A stretch of DNA of 64,000 nucleotides, taken from positions 124,001-188,000 of the forward strand of contig JARLHE010000060.1 in the NCBI GenBank assembly GCA_031292385.1. Reading direction: 5' to 3'. This DNA comes from Oligoflexia bacterium (GTDB taxonomy: Bacteria; Bdellovibrionota; UBA1018). Both the position numbers and the translations under genes were made by a program. Positions 8,524-16,775 of this stretch are shown in pieces (the first letter of the stretch is position 1; each line of letters starts with the position of its first letter). The notes under the pieces are model-generated. The model worked only from the letters and a program-made list of their open reading frames with translations, was not told where the DNA came from and did no database searches.

Positions 8524-9747
8524 ATGAGGACTCCTTTTTCATCTACTCATGATTCTCACTCGTTATCGGGTCCTCGGGCTTTTAGAAGTTCACGTTTATT
8601 TGGGGATTCCGAGCTGGATCCGGAAGAAAATGGCCGGGTCGTGGCGCGACTCAGCGCTCAGGCGCTCAAAGAAAATTACGCGGCGATTCGTGCGCTAGTG
8701 CCAGGCCAGGGAATTCTTCCCATGGTGAAGGCCAATGCCTACGGGCACGGGGCAGTGTGGGCGGCCCGAGAGCTTTTGAGCATGCCGGGCCTTTCGGGGT
8801 TCGGAGTGGCGACTCTGGAAGAGGGCCGGGACCTGCGCCGCGAACTGGGGATGCGGGCGCGAAAAACCCGGATCGTCATTTTTACCGGAACCGCTGCCTG
8901 GACTGAAGAGAAGGGGCAGTTTTGCGAGAATCACAATCTGACGCCGGTGATTCAATCCGACTCGGATTGGGTTGCGTTTTTGCGCGGCGGTTGGGCAGAG
9001 CGGCTGGATTACGAGATCATGTTCAATACGGGCATGAATCGCCTGGGTCTGACTCCCGGTTTCGCGGCGCAGGTCGCGAAAGCACTCCGAAACCGTCCGT
9101 CGAGCACCTTTCCGGAGGGAGTTTTCACGCATCTTGCGATGGCCGAAGAGCCCGACTCGAAGCTAACGCGCAGCCAGGTCCAGTGTTTTCAGGCAATCCG
9201 CCGGGAGCTTGCCGGGATCATGCCCGCCACGCATTTTCACATGGCTAACAGCGCGGGCATTTGGAATCAGAAGCAGTACGGGCTTCAGGATCTCACGGAT
9301 CATGTGCGGCCGGGGCTTGCGCTCTACGGGATTGCTCCTTGGAAAGGGGCTCCTCGCCGAGGTTTGCAGCCTGTAATGAGCTTGGAAGCGAAGGTCGTGC
9401 AGCTGGGAAAACTTCGAGTCGGCGAATCGATCGGGTATGGCGGCACTTTCAAGGCAAAAGAAGTCACGCCTTACGCCATCTTAGGCGCTGGCTATGCCGA
9501 TGGGGTGAGCCGATCGCTCGGAAACAAGGGGGCCATCAGCCTGCAAGGACAGCGCTGCCGCTTGATCGGGCGGGTCAGTATGGATCTTTGCGCCATTGAA
9601 ACGAACTCGGTAAAAGCCCGCGTGGGCGATTGGGCGCAGATCCTGGGTCCCGAGGTGGATGCCTGGGAGCTTGCTGAAGCCGCGGGCACGATTCCCTATG
9701 AAATTTTGACATCGGTTTCCGGTCGAGTACAAAGAATCTATGGGTAG
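8524..9747 (+). CDS. alr: Alanine racemase
   Basis: A PLP enzyme that makes D-alanine for peptidoglycan, about 407 residues. The cofactor lysine lies in the family motif MVKANAYGHG, the second catalytic tyrosine region is GYADGVSRS, and GRVSMDLCAIE is the usual late signature. The N-terminus is some 30-40 residues longer than usual, polar and Ser-rich. Neither the ATG at 8524 nor an in-frame GTG at 8503 has a ribosome site, so the true start may be further in, for example a GTG near 8640 just before the first conserved strand. The next gene starts 9 nt downstream, suggesting co-transcription. Confidence 0.93.
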   Translation: MRTPFSSTHDSHSLSGPRAFRSSRLFGDSELDPEENGRVVARLSAQALKENYAAIRALVPGQGILPMVKANAYGHGAVWAARELLSMPGLSGFGVATLEEGRDLRRELGMRARKTRIVIFTGTAAWTEEKGQFCENHNLTPVIQSDSDWVAFLRGGWAERLDYEIMFNTGMNRLGLTPGFAAQVAKALRNRPSSTFPEGVFTHLAMAEEPDSKLTRSQVQCFQAIRRELAGIMPATHFHMANSAGIWNQKQYGLQDLTDHVRPGLALYGIAPWKGAPRRGLQPVMSLEAKVVQLGKLRVGESIGYGGTFKAKEVTPYAILGAGYADGVSRSLGNKGAISLQGQRCRLIGRVSMDLCAIETNSVKARVGDWAQILGPEVDAWELAEAAGTIPYEILTSVSGRVQRIYG

Positions 9748-9756
9748 GGAAATTCG

Positions 9757-10533
9757 GTGATCCAATCGGCAGGCGTTCAGCTCAAAAACGTTTACAAATC
9801 CTTTCGAGAAGGGCGTGACGCCGTTTTGAAAGGGGTGGACCTGGATTTTCCCGCTGGCAAGCTCACCTATATTTTAGGTTCGTCGGGTGCGGGCAAATCG
9901 GTGACTTTGAAGCTGATCTTGGGGCTTCTGAAGCCGGATTCGGGCGAGGTCTGGGTCGCGGGCAAGGACATGAGCAAGCTGTCCGGTCGCGATCTCGCCG
10001 AGCATCGCGTGCATTTCGGCGTGCTCTTTCAGAACTCAGCGCTTTTCGATGACATGACGATTTACGAAAACGTCGCCTTTCCTTTGTGGGAGCACACGAA
10101 GCTGCCGGAAAACGAGGTTTTCGAGAAGGTCCAGAAGACGCTCGGCATTCTGGGAATGAAAGAGAATATCTTCGACAAATTCCCCAATGAGCTTTCGGGC
10201 GGCATGAGAAAGCGCGTGGGCCTGGCGCGCGCGATCATCCGCGAGCCGTCGATTTTGCTGTACGACGAGCCGACCACGGGTCTTGATCCGGTGACCCGCG
10301 TGACCGTCGACGAGTTGATCGAAACGCTGAAGCGCGAGCTGGCGCTCACGTCGATCGTCATCAGTCACGACATTCCGTCCGCTCTTCTGCTTGCCGATCA
10401 AATCGCGTTTTTACATCAGGGGCATATCGTTTTTTGGGGCGTGGCTCGTGATTTCGTGAAATCAGAGCATCCCGCCATTCAGGCATTTTTGGAAGCGGAA
10501 AGGCGCTCGATCGCGGCGCTCCAGATCAAATGA
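9757..10533 (+). CDS. MlaF/Mkl-type ABC transporter ATPase, not next to a permease
   Basis: A 258-residue ABC ATPase starting at GTG 9757 with TAGGGA upstream. It has Walker A GSSGAGKS, signature LSGGMRKRVGLARAI and Walker B LLYDEPTTGLDP. The sequence closely follows MlaF, the ATPase of the MlaFEDB system that moves phospholipids between inner and outer membranes. No mlaE or mlaD gene is adjacent; a complete E-F-D set lies at 51.8-54.1 kb. It overlaps the next gene by 4 nt (ATGA), so the two are translationally coupled. It may work with a permease elsewhere or as an alternative ATPase. Confidence 0.88.
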   Translation: MIQSAGVQLKNVYKSFREGRDAVLKGVDLDFPAGKLTYILGSSGAGKSVTLKLILGLLKPDSGEVWVAGKDMSKLSGRDLAEHRVHFGVLFQNSALFDDMTIYENVAFPLWEHTKLPENEVFEKVQKTLGILGMKENIFDKFPNELSGGMRKRVGLARAIIREPSILLYDEPTTGLDPVTRVTVDELIETLKRELALTSIVISHDIPSALLLADQIAFLHQGHIVFWGVARDFVKSEHPAIQAFLEAERRSIAALQIK

Positions 10534-11045
10534 GCTTGTGGCTGATTCGTAATCAAAAAAACCAGCTTCTCGGTCCGGTCGAAAAGGACGAGCTGATCGC
10601 CCAAATCCGCGCCGGGCAGCTGGGTTTGAACGACGAGGTCTGCGCCGCCAATCATTACTGGATTCATCTCGACGAGCGCGATGAAGTCGCCGCTCACTTG
10701 GGCATTGAAATGCCGAGAATGCGGCTACGCGATAAAGACGGCGAAGAGATCACCCTGACCGACACGGCCGAAATCGCGCCCGATAAATCCGTTGAGCAGC
10801 GCTCAGCGCCTCTGGCGGAATCACCGGCCGGAGAACCGCCCCAAGGCACGGAACCCGAGGGGAGCACCGTGGTTGCGCCGGGCTCTTTTGTTTCGGCGCC
10901 GCCATCGAACAGCGCGGCCGTTCAGCAAAAGCCCATGGTTGTCGGCCGGGCTGAAGGCATGAGTCTTTTGGGCTTCGGGGCGCTTTTGCTGGTTCTGATG
11001 ACCGGTGGATTCGTGTTTTGGATTTTGAAAGTTTTGCACTCTTAA
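10530..11045 (+). CDS. GYF_2-domain single-pass membrane protein
   Basis: A 171-residue protein coupled to the upstream ATPase by an ATGA overlap. Residues 1-60 (SLWLIRNQKNQLLGPVEKDE...) match the GYF_2/DUF4339 fold, whose usual feature is a W-x-GP-like start and a peptide-binding surface. A Pro/Ser/Glu-rich linker follows, then one C-terminal transmembrane helix (LLGFGALLLVLMTGGFVFWI). A cytoplasmic adaptor domain tethered to the inner membrane is the simplest reading. The stop overlaps the convergent DciA-like gene by 3 nt. Confidence 0.7.
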   Translation: MSLWLIRNQKNQLLGPVEKDELIAQIRAGQLGLNDEVCAANHYWIHLDERDEVAAHLGIEMPRMRLRDKDGEEITLTDTAEIAPDKSVEQRSAPLAESPAGEPPQGTEPEGSTVVAPGSFVSAPPSNSAAVQQKPMVVGRAEGMSLLGFGALLLVLMTGGFVFWILKVLHS

Positions 11046-11461
11046 GAGCGCGTTCCGCGAGTTCCCTTTAAGGCATTGCCCGCTCCTTTTGAAGCATTAC
11101 TCGCTCCTTTTGATGCATTACTCGCTCCTTTTGAGTCGACAAAGAAAATATCCGTCAAAGGGGGCAGGTCGGGCAGGCTTTTTCCCGGCGCCGGGGATGG
11201 GGAGTCGGCCGTTCGGCCCTTGTTTAAAATTTCCAGGATTTGGCGTTTCCGGTGGTGGAGCTCTGATTTCCAGATGGGATGATCGACTTCCACCCAAAGC
11301 ATGCTGTCCTGGACTCGAAGGGCACGGGAATGTTTGGCGATGATCGGTCCGACGGCTAATTCCCAGCGGCCGAGGGCTTCTGCCTCATCGAGGCGACGGG
11401 AGAGGGCCGGGAATTTTCGTTGTGCTTGTTTGAGAATTTCCGTCAGCTTTAAAAAACCCAT
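11042..11461 (-). CDS. DUF721/DciA-like protein with a repeat tail
   Basis: A 139-residue protein whose first about 90 residues (ILKQAQRKF, GRWELAVGP, LWVEVDHPIWKSELHHRK) match the DUF721 family, which includes the replicative helicase loader DciA. The C-terminus is unusual: it consists of repeats of the type SNASKGA encoded by 21-bp tandem repeats (11073-11135), ending in basic residues. This tail could contact DNA or simply be a neutral expansion. The gene diverges from the lptE-like gene. DciA function itself is inference. Confidence 0.75.
   Translation of the reverse strand: MGFLKLTEILKQAQRKFPALSRRLDEAEALGRWELAVGPIIAKHSRALRVQDSMLWVEVDHPIWKSELHHRKRQILEILNKGRTADSPSPAPGKSLPDLPPLTDIFFVDSKGASNASKGASNASKGAGNALKGTRGTRS
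11073..11135. repeat. Three 21-bp in-frame tandem repeats in the DciA-like gene
   Basis: The unit GCATTACTCGCTCCTTTTGA plus one variable base occurs three times with few differences; a decayed further copy lies just upstream. Being a multiple of three, copy changes keep the reading frame and lengthen or shorten the SNASKGA tail. Confidence 0.85.
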
Positions 11462-11508
11462 GCTTCAGTCTATCCATTCGTCCCTCTTTTGGATAGTACG
11501 TGAAGTGA

Positions 11509-12135
11509 ATGACTGCCAAGGCGTTTTGTTCTTTTCTCCTGACGTTGGTGCTGGGCTTGACCGGTTGCGGGTACACCCTGCAGGGAACCCACAGTCATGA
11601 GCTCGAAAAAGAAGGGGTCAGAAAAGTCTACGTCGCTCCGGTCAGGAACGATACTTACAAGGCAGGCATTGAAAACGTGGTTTACAACGCTCTTTTGCAA
11701 AGCCTTGCGTCTTATAACGGCGTTCACTTGGTTTCGGAGCCGGAAGACGCGGATGCGGTCTTGTCGGCGATTGTGACCCGCGCGGACACGGAGGTGGCAG
11801 CCACGGGCGCGGCCTCGGGGTTAAGCCCCAATACGATCGGTTCCGCTTTGTCTTCCATTTTGCCGCCTTACGGCAGCGTATACGTCGCCACCTATTATAA
11901 TGCGGTCCTGGGCGTTTCGTTTAGCTTGAATAAGCGCCATATTGAATCCGGGAAAAGGGCTAATATTTGGTCCGGCGCCTTCAATCGCAGCCAGCTTTTT
12001 CCGGCGTCGAATCAGCTGGGAAGCTTGGGCACCACCTCCATGCTGATTAACAACAGTGAATATGACCGCGCGATTCGCAGCGTTTCAAAGGACATGATGT
12101 CGGACGTGCGCGAAGCGATGCTCGCCCGCTTTTAA
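11509..12135 (+). CDS. lptE: LptE-like outer-membrane lipoprotein
   Basis: A 208-residue lipoprotein: a signal peptide with lipobox LTGC followed directly by GYTLQGTHSHE, the typical opening of LptE/RlpB-like proteins (C-G-Y-x-L). LptE plugs the LptD barrel and helps insert lipopolysaccharide in the outer membrane. Its position immediately before holA (3-nt gap) matches the common lptE-holA order, and lptD is also in this window. The sequence after the first 60 residues is divergent, so the assignment leans on the N-terminus and synteny. Start ATG at 11509. Confidence 0.75.
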   Translation: MTAKAFCSFLLTLVLGLTGCGYTLQGTHSHELEKEGVRKVYVAPVRNDTYKAGIENVVYNALLQSLASYNGVHLVSEPEDADAVLSAIVTRADTEVAATGAASGLSPNTIGSALSSILPPYGSVYVATYYNAVLGVSFSLNKRHIESGKRANIWSGAFNRSQLFPASNQLGSLGTTSMLINNSEYDRAIRSVSKDMMSDVREAMLARF

Positions 12136-12138
12136 ACG

Positions 12139-13152
12139 ATGCCGAAGCTTGAACCCAAAGTCGTACAGAAAGAGCTCGAACAGGGATATCTCTGGCCGGT
12201 TTACTGGCTTTACGGCTCCGAGCGGATGAAAATCCGCGAGCTTTTGAGGCGGATCCGAAAAGCCGTGCTCGGTGACGAGGGAAGCGCGTTGGGCCTAGGA
12301 TCGATGCTTTCCGAGGATTTGTTCGATGCCACCGATCTTTCGGCGGGAGGGGCTTCGGCGATCCTCGATGCGGCTCAAAGCTCGGCTCTCGGCGGAGGCT
12401 TGCGTCTGGTGATCGTGCGGGAGGCGCATGCGTTGAAGGAGCCTGAGGTTTTGGCTTCGCTTTTTGGTCCGCGCGTGAAAACGCCGGACTCTCGTCTTGT
12501 CAGCGTTTGCGTGTTTTTGTCGAAAGATCTGGACGGCCGGAAGAAATTTTCCAAGGCTTTGCTCGAGAACGCGGCGGTCGTCGCTTGCGAGGAAGTGCCG
12601 GAAGCCGAGCGCGAGGCTTGGGTGCAGTATTTGGCCAAGCGTCGGGGCTTGAATCTTGAGCCGAGACTCGTCACTTTGCTTTCGCAGCTGGATCCTTGGA
12701 GCCTGGATTCGATCGATCAGGAGCTTGAGAAATATTCGATCGGCGAGAGCGCGGATGTCATTTTCGCGGGTGCCGGAGCGTCCGGTTCCCTTGCTCATTC
12801 GGTGGAGGGGTTTTTAGACGCGCTCTTAACGAAAAACCTCGCTCAGGCGTTGAAGTCCATTGATTCGTTCGCCGATAGCCCGGACGAGTCTTTGCCGCTC
12901 CTGGGTCTTTTGGCATGGAACGTCAGGCACTTAGCGCTCTTGGTCGCTGAACGGGAGAGCGGCACGCGTTCTGGTTTGAAATTGAGCCCCTATGTCGCCG
13001 AACGGCTTCAGAGATGGGGCCGGCATTGGAAGCTCAGCGAGATCCTCGAGCTGCAACAGCGACTCGAGGAGTTGGACTATTCATTGAAACAAACCCCGCT
13101 TCTGCCGTTGGGGGCATGGGCGGGGTTGGTTTTAAGTATTCAATCTCAATGA
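12139..13152 (+). CDS. holA: DNA polymerase III subunit delta
   Basis: A 337-residue protein with the delta-subunit layout: an N-terminal region opening with LWPVYWLYGSERMKIRELL, the AAA+-like middle (LVIVREAHALKE, DSRLVSVCVFLSKD) and a C-terminal helical collar domain (LLGLLAWNVRHLALL, and PLLPLGAWAGLVL). Delta opens the beta sliding clamp in the clamp loader. Length and position after the lptE-like gene are as expected. It is followed by convergent rpsT. Confidence 0.9.
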   Translation: MPKLEPKVVQKELEQGYLWPVYWLYGSERMKIRELLRRIRKAVLGDEGSALGLGSMLSEDLFDATDLSAGGASAILDAAQSSALGGGLRLVIVREAHALKEPEVLASLFGPRVKTPDSRLVSVCVFLSKDLDGRKKFSKALLENAAVVACEEVPEAEREAWVQYLAKRRGLNLEPRLVTLLSQLDPWSLDSIDQELEKYSIGESADVIFAGAGASGSLAHSVEGFLDALLTKNLAQALKSIDSFADSPDESLPLLGLLAWNVRHLALLVAERESGTRSGLKLSPYVAERLQRWGRHWKLSEILELQQRLEELDYSLKQTPLLPLGAWAGLVLSIQSQ

Positions 13153-13162
13153 AAGGGCCGAA

Positions 13163-13456
13163 TTAGCGCTTGTTGCTCGTAGCAACCGTGCTGGGGGCCA
13201 CTTTTTTAGCTAAGAGCGTAAGACGGCTGATCTTGCGAGCAGCGCGCCGCTTCGGGATCGCGCCCTTGCTGGCGGCTTTGCTCAGCGCCTTCACCGCGGC
13301 CGTGTAAGCTTGCTTAGCTTTTTCGCCGTCGCGCTCGCGGAATGCCTCAATCGCGGTCTTGAGGATGGTCCGGGTTGTGCTGCGAACCATAGTATTACGA
13401 GCTTGGCGGCTTTTAGCCTGACGAGCACGTTTTGCGGATTGCCGAGTATTTGCCAT
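13163..13456 (-). CDS. rpsT: 30S ribosomal protein S20
   Basis: A 97-residue, Lys/Arg/Ala-rich protein starting MANTRQSAKRARQAKSRQA, the standard S20 opening, and containing KGAIPKRRAARKISRL. S20 binds 16S rRNA early in 30S assembly. The ATG at 13456 has a good AGAGGAAG ribosome site. It is transcribed alone, convergent with holA. A TTGAAA about 60 nt upstream could be its -35 element, but a good -10 is not visible. Confidence 0.97.
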   Translation of the reverse strand: MANTRQSAKRARQAKSRQARNTMVRSTTRTILKTAIEAFRERDGEKAKQAYTAAVKALSKAASKGAIPKRRAARKISRLTLLAKKVAPSTVATSNKR

Positions 13457-13531
13457 AGTAAAATGCTTCCTCTTCTGGCGGTGGGATACCTGAATAGATG
13501 AAACTTTTCAAGTCGGAATCTGGCGCAGGCG

Positions 13532-13840
13532 TTGCAGAGCCCTTTGGCCATGTCTACTCATAGGACTGAAGAGCTAGGTAAGCAATGTCGGCCCCCAGAT
13601 AATTTCGAGGATAACTTCGAAGATAACTTCGAGGATGCGCTCGAGACATCCCAGGCTTCGGTAGAGCCCCGGGAATTGAATGCCCGGGTTCATGGGCGTA
13701 AATTCCCAACCCATGGCTCTGATGCCCGTCTGACCCGAGTGCTCGCCAGGCGCTGGCTCGAGCGCACGCAGCGCCCCCCTTTGTCATCCGAAGCGCCGGA
13801 AGCACCTGAAGTAATGGATTCGACGGAGAAAAGAAGCTAA
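13532..13840 (+). CDS. Doubtful small ORF with acidic NFED repeats
   Basis: A 102-codon open frame fills the 393-nt space between rpsT and hldD. It holds a run of DNFE units from a 12-bp DNA repeat (13598-13645) and a Pro/Ser/Glu-rich end. No ribosome site precedes its first codon or the ATG at 13550, there is no signal or fold, and its 5' end lies where the rpsT promoter should be. It may be a small disordered protein or noncoding spacer. Confidence 0.25.
   Translation: MQSPLAMSTHRTEELGKQCRPPDNFEDNFEDNFEDALETSQASVEPRELNARVHGRKFPTHGSDARLTRVLARRWLERTQRPPLSSEAPEAPEVMDSTEKRS
13598..13645. repeat. 12-bp tandem repeats, three and a half copies
   Basis: Units GATAATTTCGAG, GATAACTTCGAA and GATAACTTCGAG are followed by a decayed GATGCGCTCGAG. 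Each unit also contains the partial palindrome TTCGAA/TTCGAG. They lie between rpsT and hldD. Confidence 0.8.
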
Positions 13841-13849
13841 GCTCCGTTC

Positions 13850-14842
13850 ATGCAAACCTATTTGGTGACGGGGGCTGCCGGCTTCATTGGTTCCGCGTTC
13901 GTGGAGTCCTTGAGGGGGAGCGTTTCCGTTGTTTCCGTGGATCGGCTCTCCCATTTCAAATCGCGTCCCGAACATGACCGAATTGCAATGGGTGAGCTCG
14001 TCGATCGGGACCATCTTTGGGAGTGGCTTGAGAACCCATCGAATGCCAAACGCATTTCCGCGATCGTGCATATGGGGGCTTGCTCGCGGACCACGGAAAC
14101 CGACGAGGCTTTTCTCAGGCAGGTGAACGTCGAGTACTCTCAAAAGCTTTGGACGTTCGCGACCCGGAAGAAAATCCCCTTCGTTTACGCCAGCAGCGCG
14201 GCGACCTACGGGGATGGGACGCGCGGGTATGACGATGTGGAATCTCAAATAGCGCAGCTCCGGCCCTTGAACGCTTACGGCGAATCCAAGCGGCTATTCG
14301 ATCTCTGGGCTTTGGAGGAGGAGCGGGCGGGCAGGTGTCCTCCGGCTTGGGCGGGGTTTAAGTTCTTCAATGTTTACGGATTCGGAGAGCGCCATAAGGG
14401 TGGAATGGCCAGCGTCGTTCTTCATGCCTATGACCAGATCCGCGAGCGGGGCTCGGTGCGGCTTTTCCGCAGTCATCGGCCCGATATCGCTGATGGCCAT
14501 CAGACCCGCGATTTCATTTCCGTCGAAGATGTCGTCGAGGTCTTGCATTTCGCGCTCGAAAAACCGATTCGGCGGGGCATTTTCAATTTAGGCACGGGTC
14601 ACGCAAGGACTTATCTGGATTTAGCCCAGGTGACCTTCAAGGCGCTGGGGCGTGAGCCGAAAATCGAGTTCATCGATACGCCCGAGGCGATTCGAAGCAA
14701 GTACCAATATTTTACCGAAGCCCGGATGGATCGCCTTCGCGACGAAGGCTATCTTAAGCCTTTTATTTCGCTCGAAGAAGGGGTGAGGAGTTATCTAGAT
14801 CGGCTTCGCTTGCTCGGATCTTCTCCCGTAAAAGGCGGCTAG
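13850..14842 (+). CDS. hldD: ADP-L-glycero-D-manno-heptose 6-epimerase
   Basis: A 330-residue extended SDR enzyme that makes the heptose precursor of the LPS inner core. The NAD(P) motif TGAAGFIGS is at residues 7-15, the serine of YASSAATYGDG is near 116, and the Y143-x3-K147 pair is in NAYGESKRLFD. KFFNVYGFGERHKGGMASV is a strong HldD signature. Length is typical. The last 48 nt overlap the convergent MFS gene. hldE and gmhB are not nearby. Confidence 0.95.
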   Translation: MQTYLVTGAAGFIGSAFVESLRGSVSVVSVDRLSHFKSRPEHDRIAMGELVDRDHLWEWLENPSNAKRISAIVHMGACSRTTETDEAFLRQVNVEYSQKLWTFATRKKIPFVYASSAATYGDGTRGYDDVESQIAQLRPLNAYGESKRLFDLWALEEERAGRCPPAWAGFKFFNVYGFGERHKGGMASVVLHAYDQIRERGSVRLFRSHRPDIADGHQTRDFISVEDVVEVLHFALEKPIRRGIFNLGTGHARTYLDLAQVTFKALGREPKIEFIDTPEAIRSKYQYFTEARMDRLRDEGYLKPFISLEEGVRSYLDRLRLLGSSPVKGG

Positions 14843-16084
14843 GGCCGATAAAACGCAAAACACCCCGCAGCCGATCGTGGCTTTCTGAACGCCGATCCCG
14901 TCGGTCAGGCTGCCCATGACGAGACTCCCGAGCGGGCCCGCCCCTAAAAACGACATCGTATAGAGCGAAACCACCCGGCCGCGAACCGAATCGTCGACGA
15001 GCGTCTGGATCGTGCTGTTGACGAGCGGGAATGAGCCCATCAGGAAAAACCCGAGCGCGGTCGCCGCGCACATCGAGAGCGTCATCGACCGCGAGAGCCC
15101 GAGGATGACGAGCGAAAATCCGAGAAAGAAAAGATCGCTCAGGATTTTCCGCCAGATCGCCTGAGTGCCTTTGCGCGGGCGGCTCGCGCTGAGTCCTCCG
15201 AAAAGCGCGCCCACGCCCAAAGTCCCGGTCAGCCAGCCCAAGGTGTTGGCGCCTCCATGAAGCGTCTGGGTGGCGATGAAGGGCATGATGACGGCATAGG
15301 GGAAGCCCACGAAGCTCATGAAGGTCGTGAAGAGCAGAAGATCGCGGATCTGCGTATTCTCCTGGACGTAGCGCAGGCCCAAGGTGAGTTGATGCACAAA
15401 ACCGCTTGGTGCTTCCGTCGTTTTCGGTCCCCGGTGGGTGTGTAACTCTTCTTCGCGCATGAGCGCCAGGCAGAAGATCACGGCAAGGAAGCTCGCGCCG
15501 TTGATCACGAAGCACCAGCCTTCCCCGCCGGTGCCGAGCAGGGCGATGAGCGCGCCTGCGATGGACGGGCCGATCACCCGCGATAAATTGATGGTGACCG
15601 AGTTCAGGCCGATCGCGCTGGAAAGATCGGCGCGCCCGACCAAATCGAAAGCGAAGGAATGACGGGTCGTCGATTCGAAAGAGTTGGCAACACCCAAGAG
15701 CGCGGAGAGCACGGCGAGCTGCCAAATGCGGATCGTTCCGGTGAAAACCAGCGCCGCGAGCAGAAAGGCTTGGATCATCGATCCCACTTCGATCCAGATC
15801 AAAAGCTTTCTGCGGTCGGTGCGATCGACGATGTAGCCGGCCACGGGGCTGGTGAAGAAAGCCGTGCCTTGCATGACGAAGGTGATGACGCCGAGCCAGA
15901 GCGCGGATCCGGTGAGTCGGTAGACGAGCCAGGATTGCACCATGGATTGCATCCAGGTGCCGACCATCGAGGTGAGCTGGCCGTAAAAAAACAGCCGATA
16001 GTTTCGGACCCGGATGGCCCGAAAGATCTCAGATACGGAGTGAGAATGGAGTGAAATCGGTGTCGTAATCGTAGTAGTCTTCAT
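14795..16084 (-). CDS. MFS_3 family exporter
   Basis: A 429-residue twelve-helix permease. The opening IRVRNYRLFFYGQLTSMVGT and the motif GYIVDRTDRRKLLIWI between helices 2 and 3 are typical of the EntS/MFS_3 group, which exports siderophores or drugs. It starts inside the 3' end of the queuosine-precursor transporter gene (56-nt overlap, different frame) and ends inside hldD (48 nt). With no other in-frame start before the first helix, the overlap with the upstream gene seems real and implies translational coupling. Substrate unknown. Confidence 0.85.
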   Translation of the reverse strand: MKTTTITTPISLHSHSVSEIFRAIRVRNYRLFFYGQLTSMVGTWMQSMVQSWLVYRLTGSALWLGVITFVMQGTAFFTSPVAGYIVDRTDRRKLLIWIEVGSMIQAFLLAALVFTGTIRIWQLAVLSALLGVANSFESTTRHSFAFDLVGRADLSSAIGLNSVTINLSRVIGPSIAGALIALLGTGGEGWCFVINGASFLAVIFCLALMREEELHTHRGPKTTEAPSGFVHQLTLGLRYVQENTQIRDLLLFTTFMSFVGFPYAVIMPFIATQTLHGGANTLGWLTGTLGVGALFGGLSASRPRKGTQAIWRKILSDLFFLGFSLVILGLSRSMTLSMCAATALGFFLMGSFPLVNSTIQTLVDDSVRGRVVSLYTMSFLGAGPLGSLVMGSLTDGIGVQKATIGCGVFCVLSALAAFYGRRSEQAKPI

Positions 16085-16727
16085 TTTCAGCTCGCTTGAG
16101 GAACGCGACTACTCGGTAGGTCATCGGGGTGATCAGGGTTTCCCATCCGACCTTGATGCAGTAGTTGCTGATCATCACTTTTACGACGAGCGAGGTAGGC
16201 CAGATACCCAAAAACGCGACTGGGTAGAAAATAATGGAATCGACGCCTTCCCCGACGATCGTCGAGCCGATGACGCGGGTCCAGAGATGACGGCCCTGCG
16301 TCAGGATTTTCATCTTGGCAAGCACGTAAGAGTTGGCGAACTCGCCGGCGAAGTAAGCCAACAGCGATGCGATGACGATCCGGTAGGTGCCGCCGAAGAC
16401 AGTTTCGTATGCCGCTTGATAGGGCCAGCCGGACGCGGGGGGCAAGGCAAGAACGAGCCATGCCATAAAGCTTGCAAATGCCATGGCACCGAATCCTGCC
16501 CAGACGACCTTGCGCGAGCGCTGATAGCCGTAAACCTCGGTCAGAACATCGCCAAAAATATAACTGATCGGGAAGAAGAGAACGCCCGCGCCGAAGGTGA
16601 TGCCTCCAAGGGTGCAGACTTTCGAGGCGCCGATCAGGTTGGAGCATAATAAGATCGTAACAAAAGCCGCCATGATCAGATCGTAATAACGAAATTGCTT
16701 TACGGCGGAGACGGATGCGACTTGCAT
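16029..16727 (-). CDS. yhhQ: Queuosine precursor transporter (YhhQ family)
   Basis: A 232-residue membrane protein with six or so helices. YDLIMAAFVTILLCSNLIG at the start, PISYIFGDVLTEVYGY in the first loop and the acidic C-terminus NEDYYDYDTDFTPF are hallmarks of the QPTR/YhhQ family, which imports preQ0/preQ1 for tRNA queuosine. The typical C-terminus confirms that the reading frame past the MFS start codon is genuine. No preQ1 riboswitch could be recognised upstream. Confidence 0.9.
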   Translation of the reverse strand: MQVASVSAVKQFRYYDLIMAAFVTILLCSNLIGASKVCTLGGITFGAGVLFFPISYIFGDVLTEVYGYQRSRKVVWAGFGAMAFASFMAWLVLALPPASGWPYQAAYETVFGGTYRIVIASLLAYFAGEFANSYVLAKMKILTQGRHLWTRVIGSTIVGEGVDSIIFYPVAFLGIWPTSLVVKVMISNYCIKVGWETLITPMTYRVVAFLKRAENEDYYDYDTDFTPFSLRI

Positions 16728-16757
16728 ATTGGGAAAAGTACCTTGGTTCGCCGGATT

Positions 16758-16772
16758 ATGCTACTCTGTAGC
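16758..16772. promoter_or_regulatory. Possible operator between divergent genes
   Basis: TGCTAC-TCT-GTAGCA is a perfect 6-bp inverted repeat centred in the 48-nt gap between yhhQ and the hypothetical gene at 16776. Its size and place suit a dimeric repressor site, but nothing else supports it. Confidence 0.3.
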
Positions 16773-16775
16773 ACA

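Noticed and set aside
13598..13645. Resemblance of ATAACTTCG units to a loxP arm
   Set aside because: Arms are in direct, not inverted, order and there is no 8-bp spacer or recombinase gene; simple tandem repeat.
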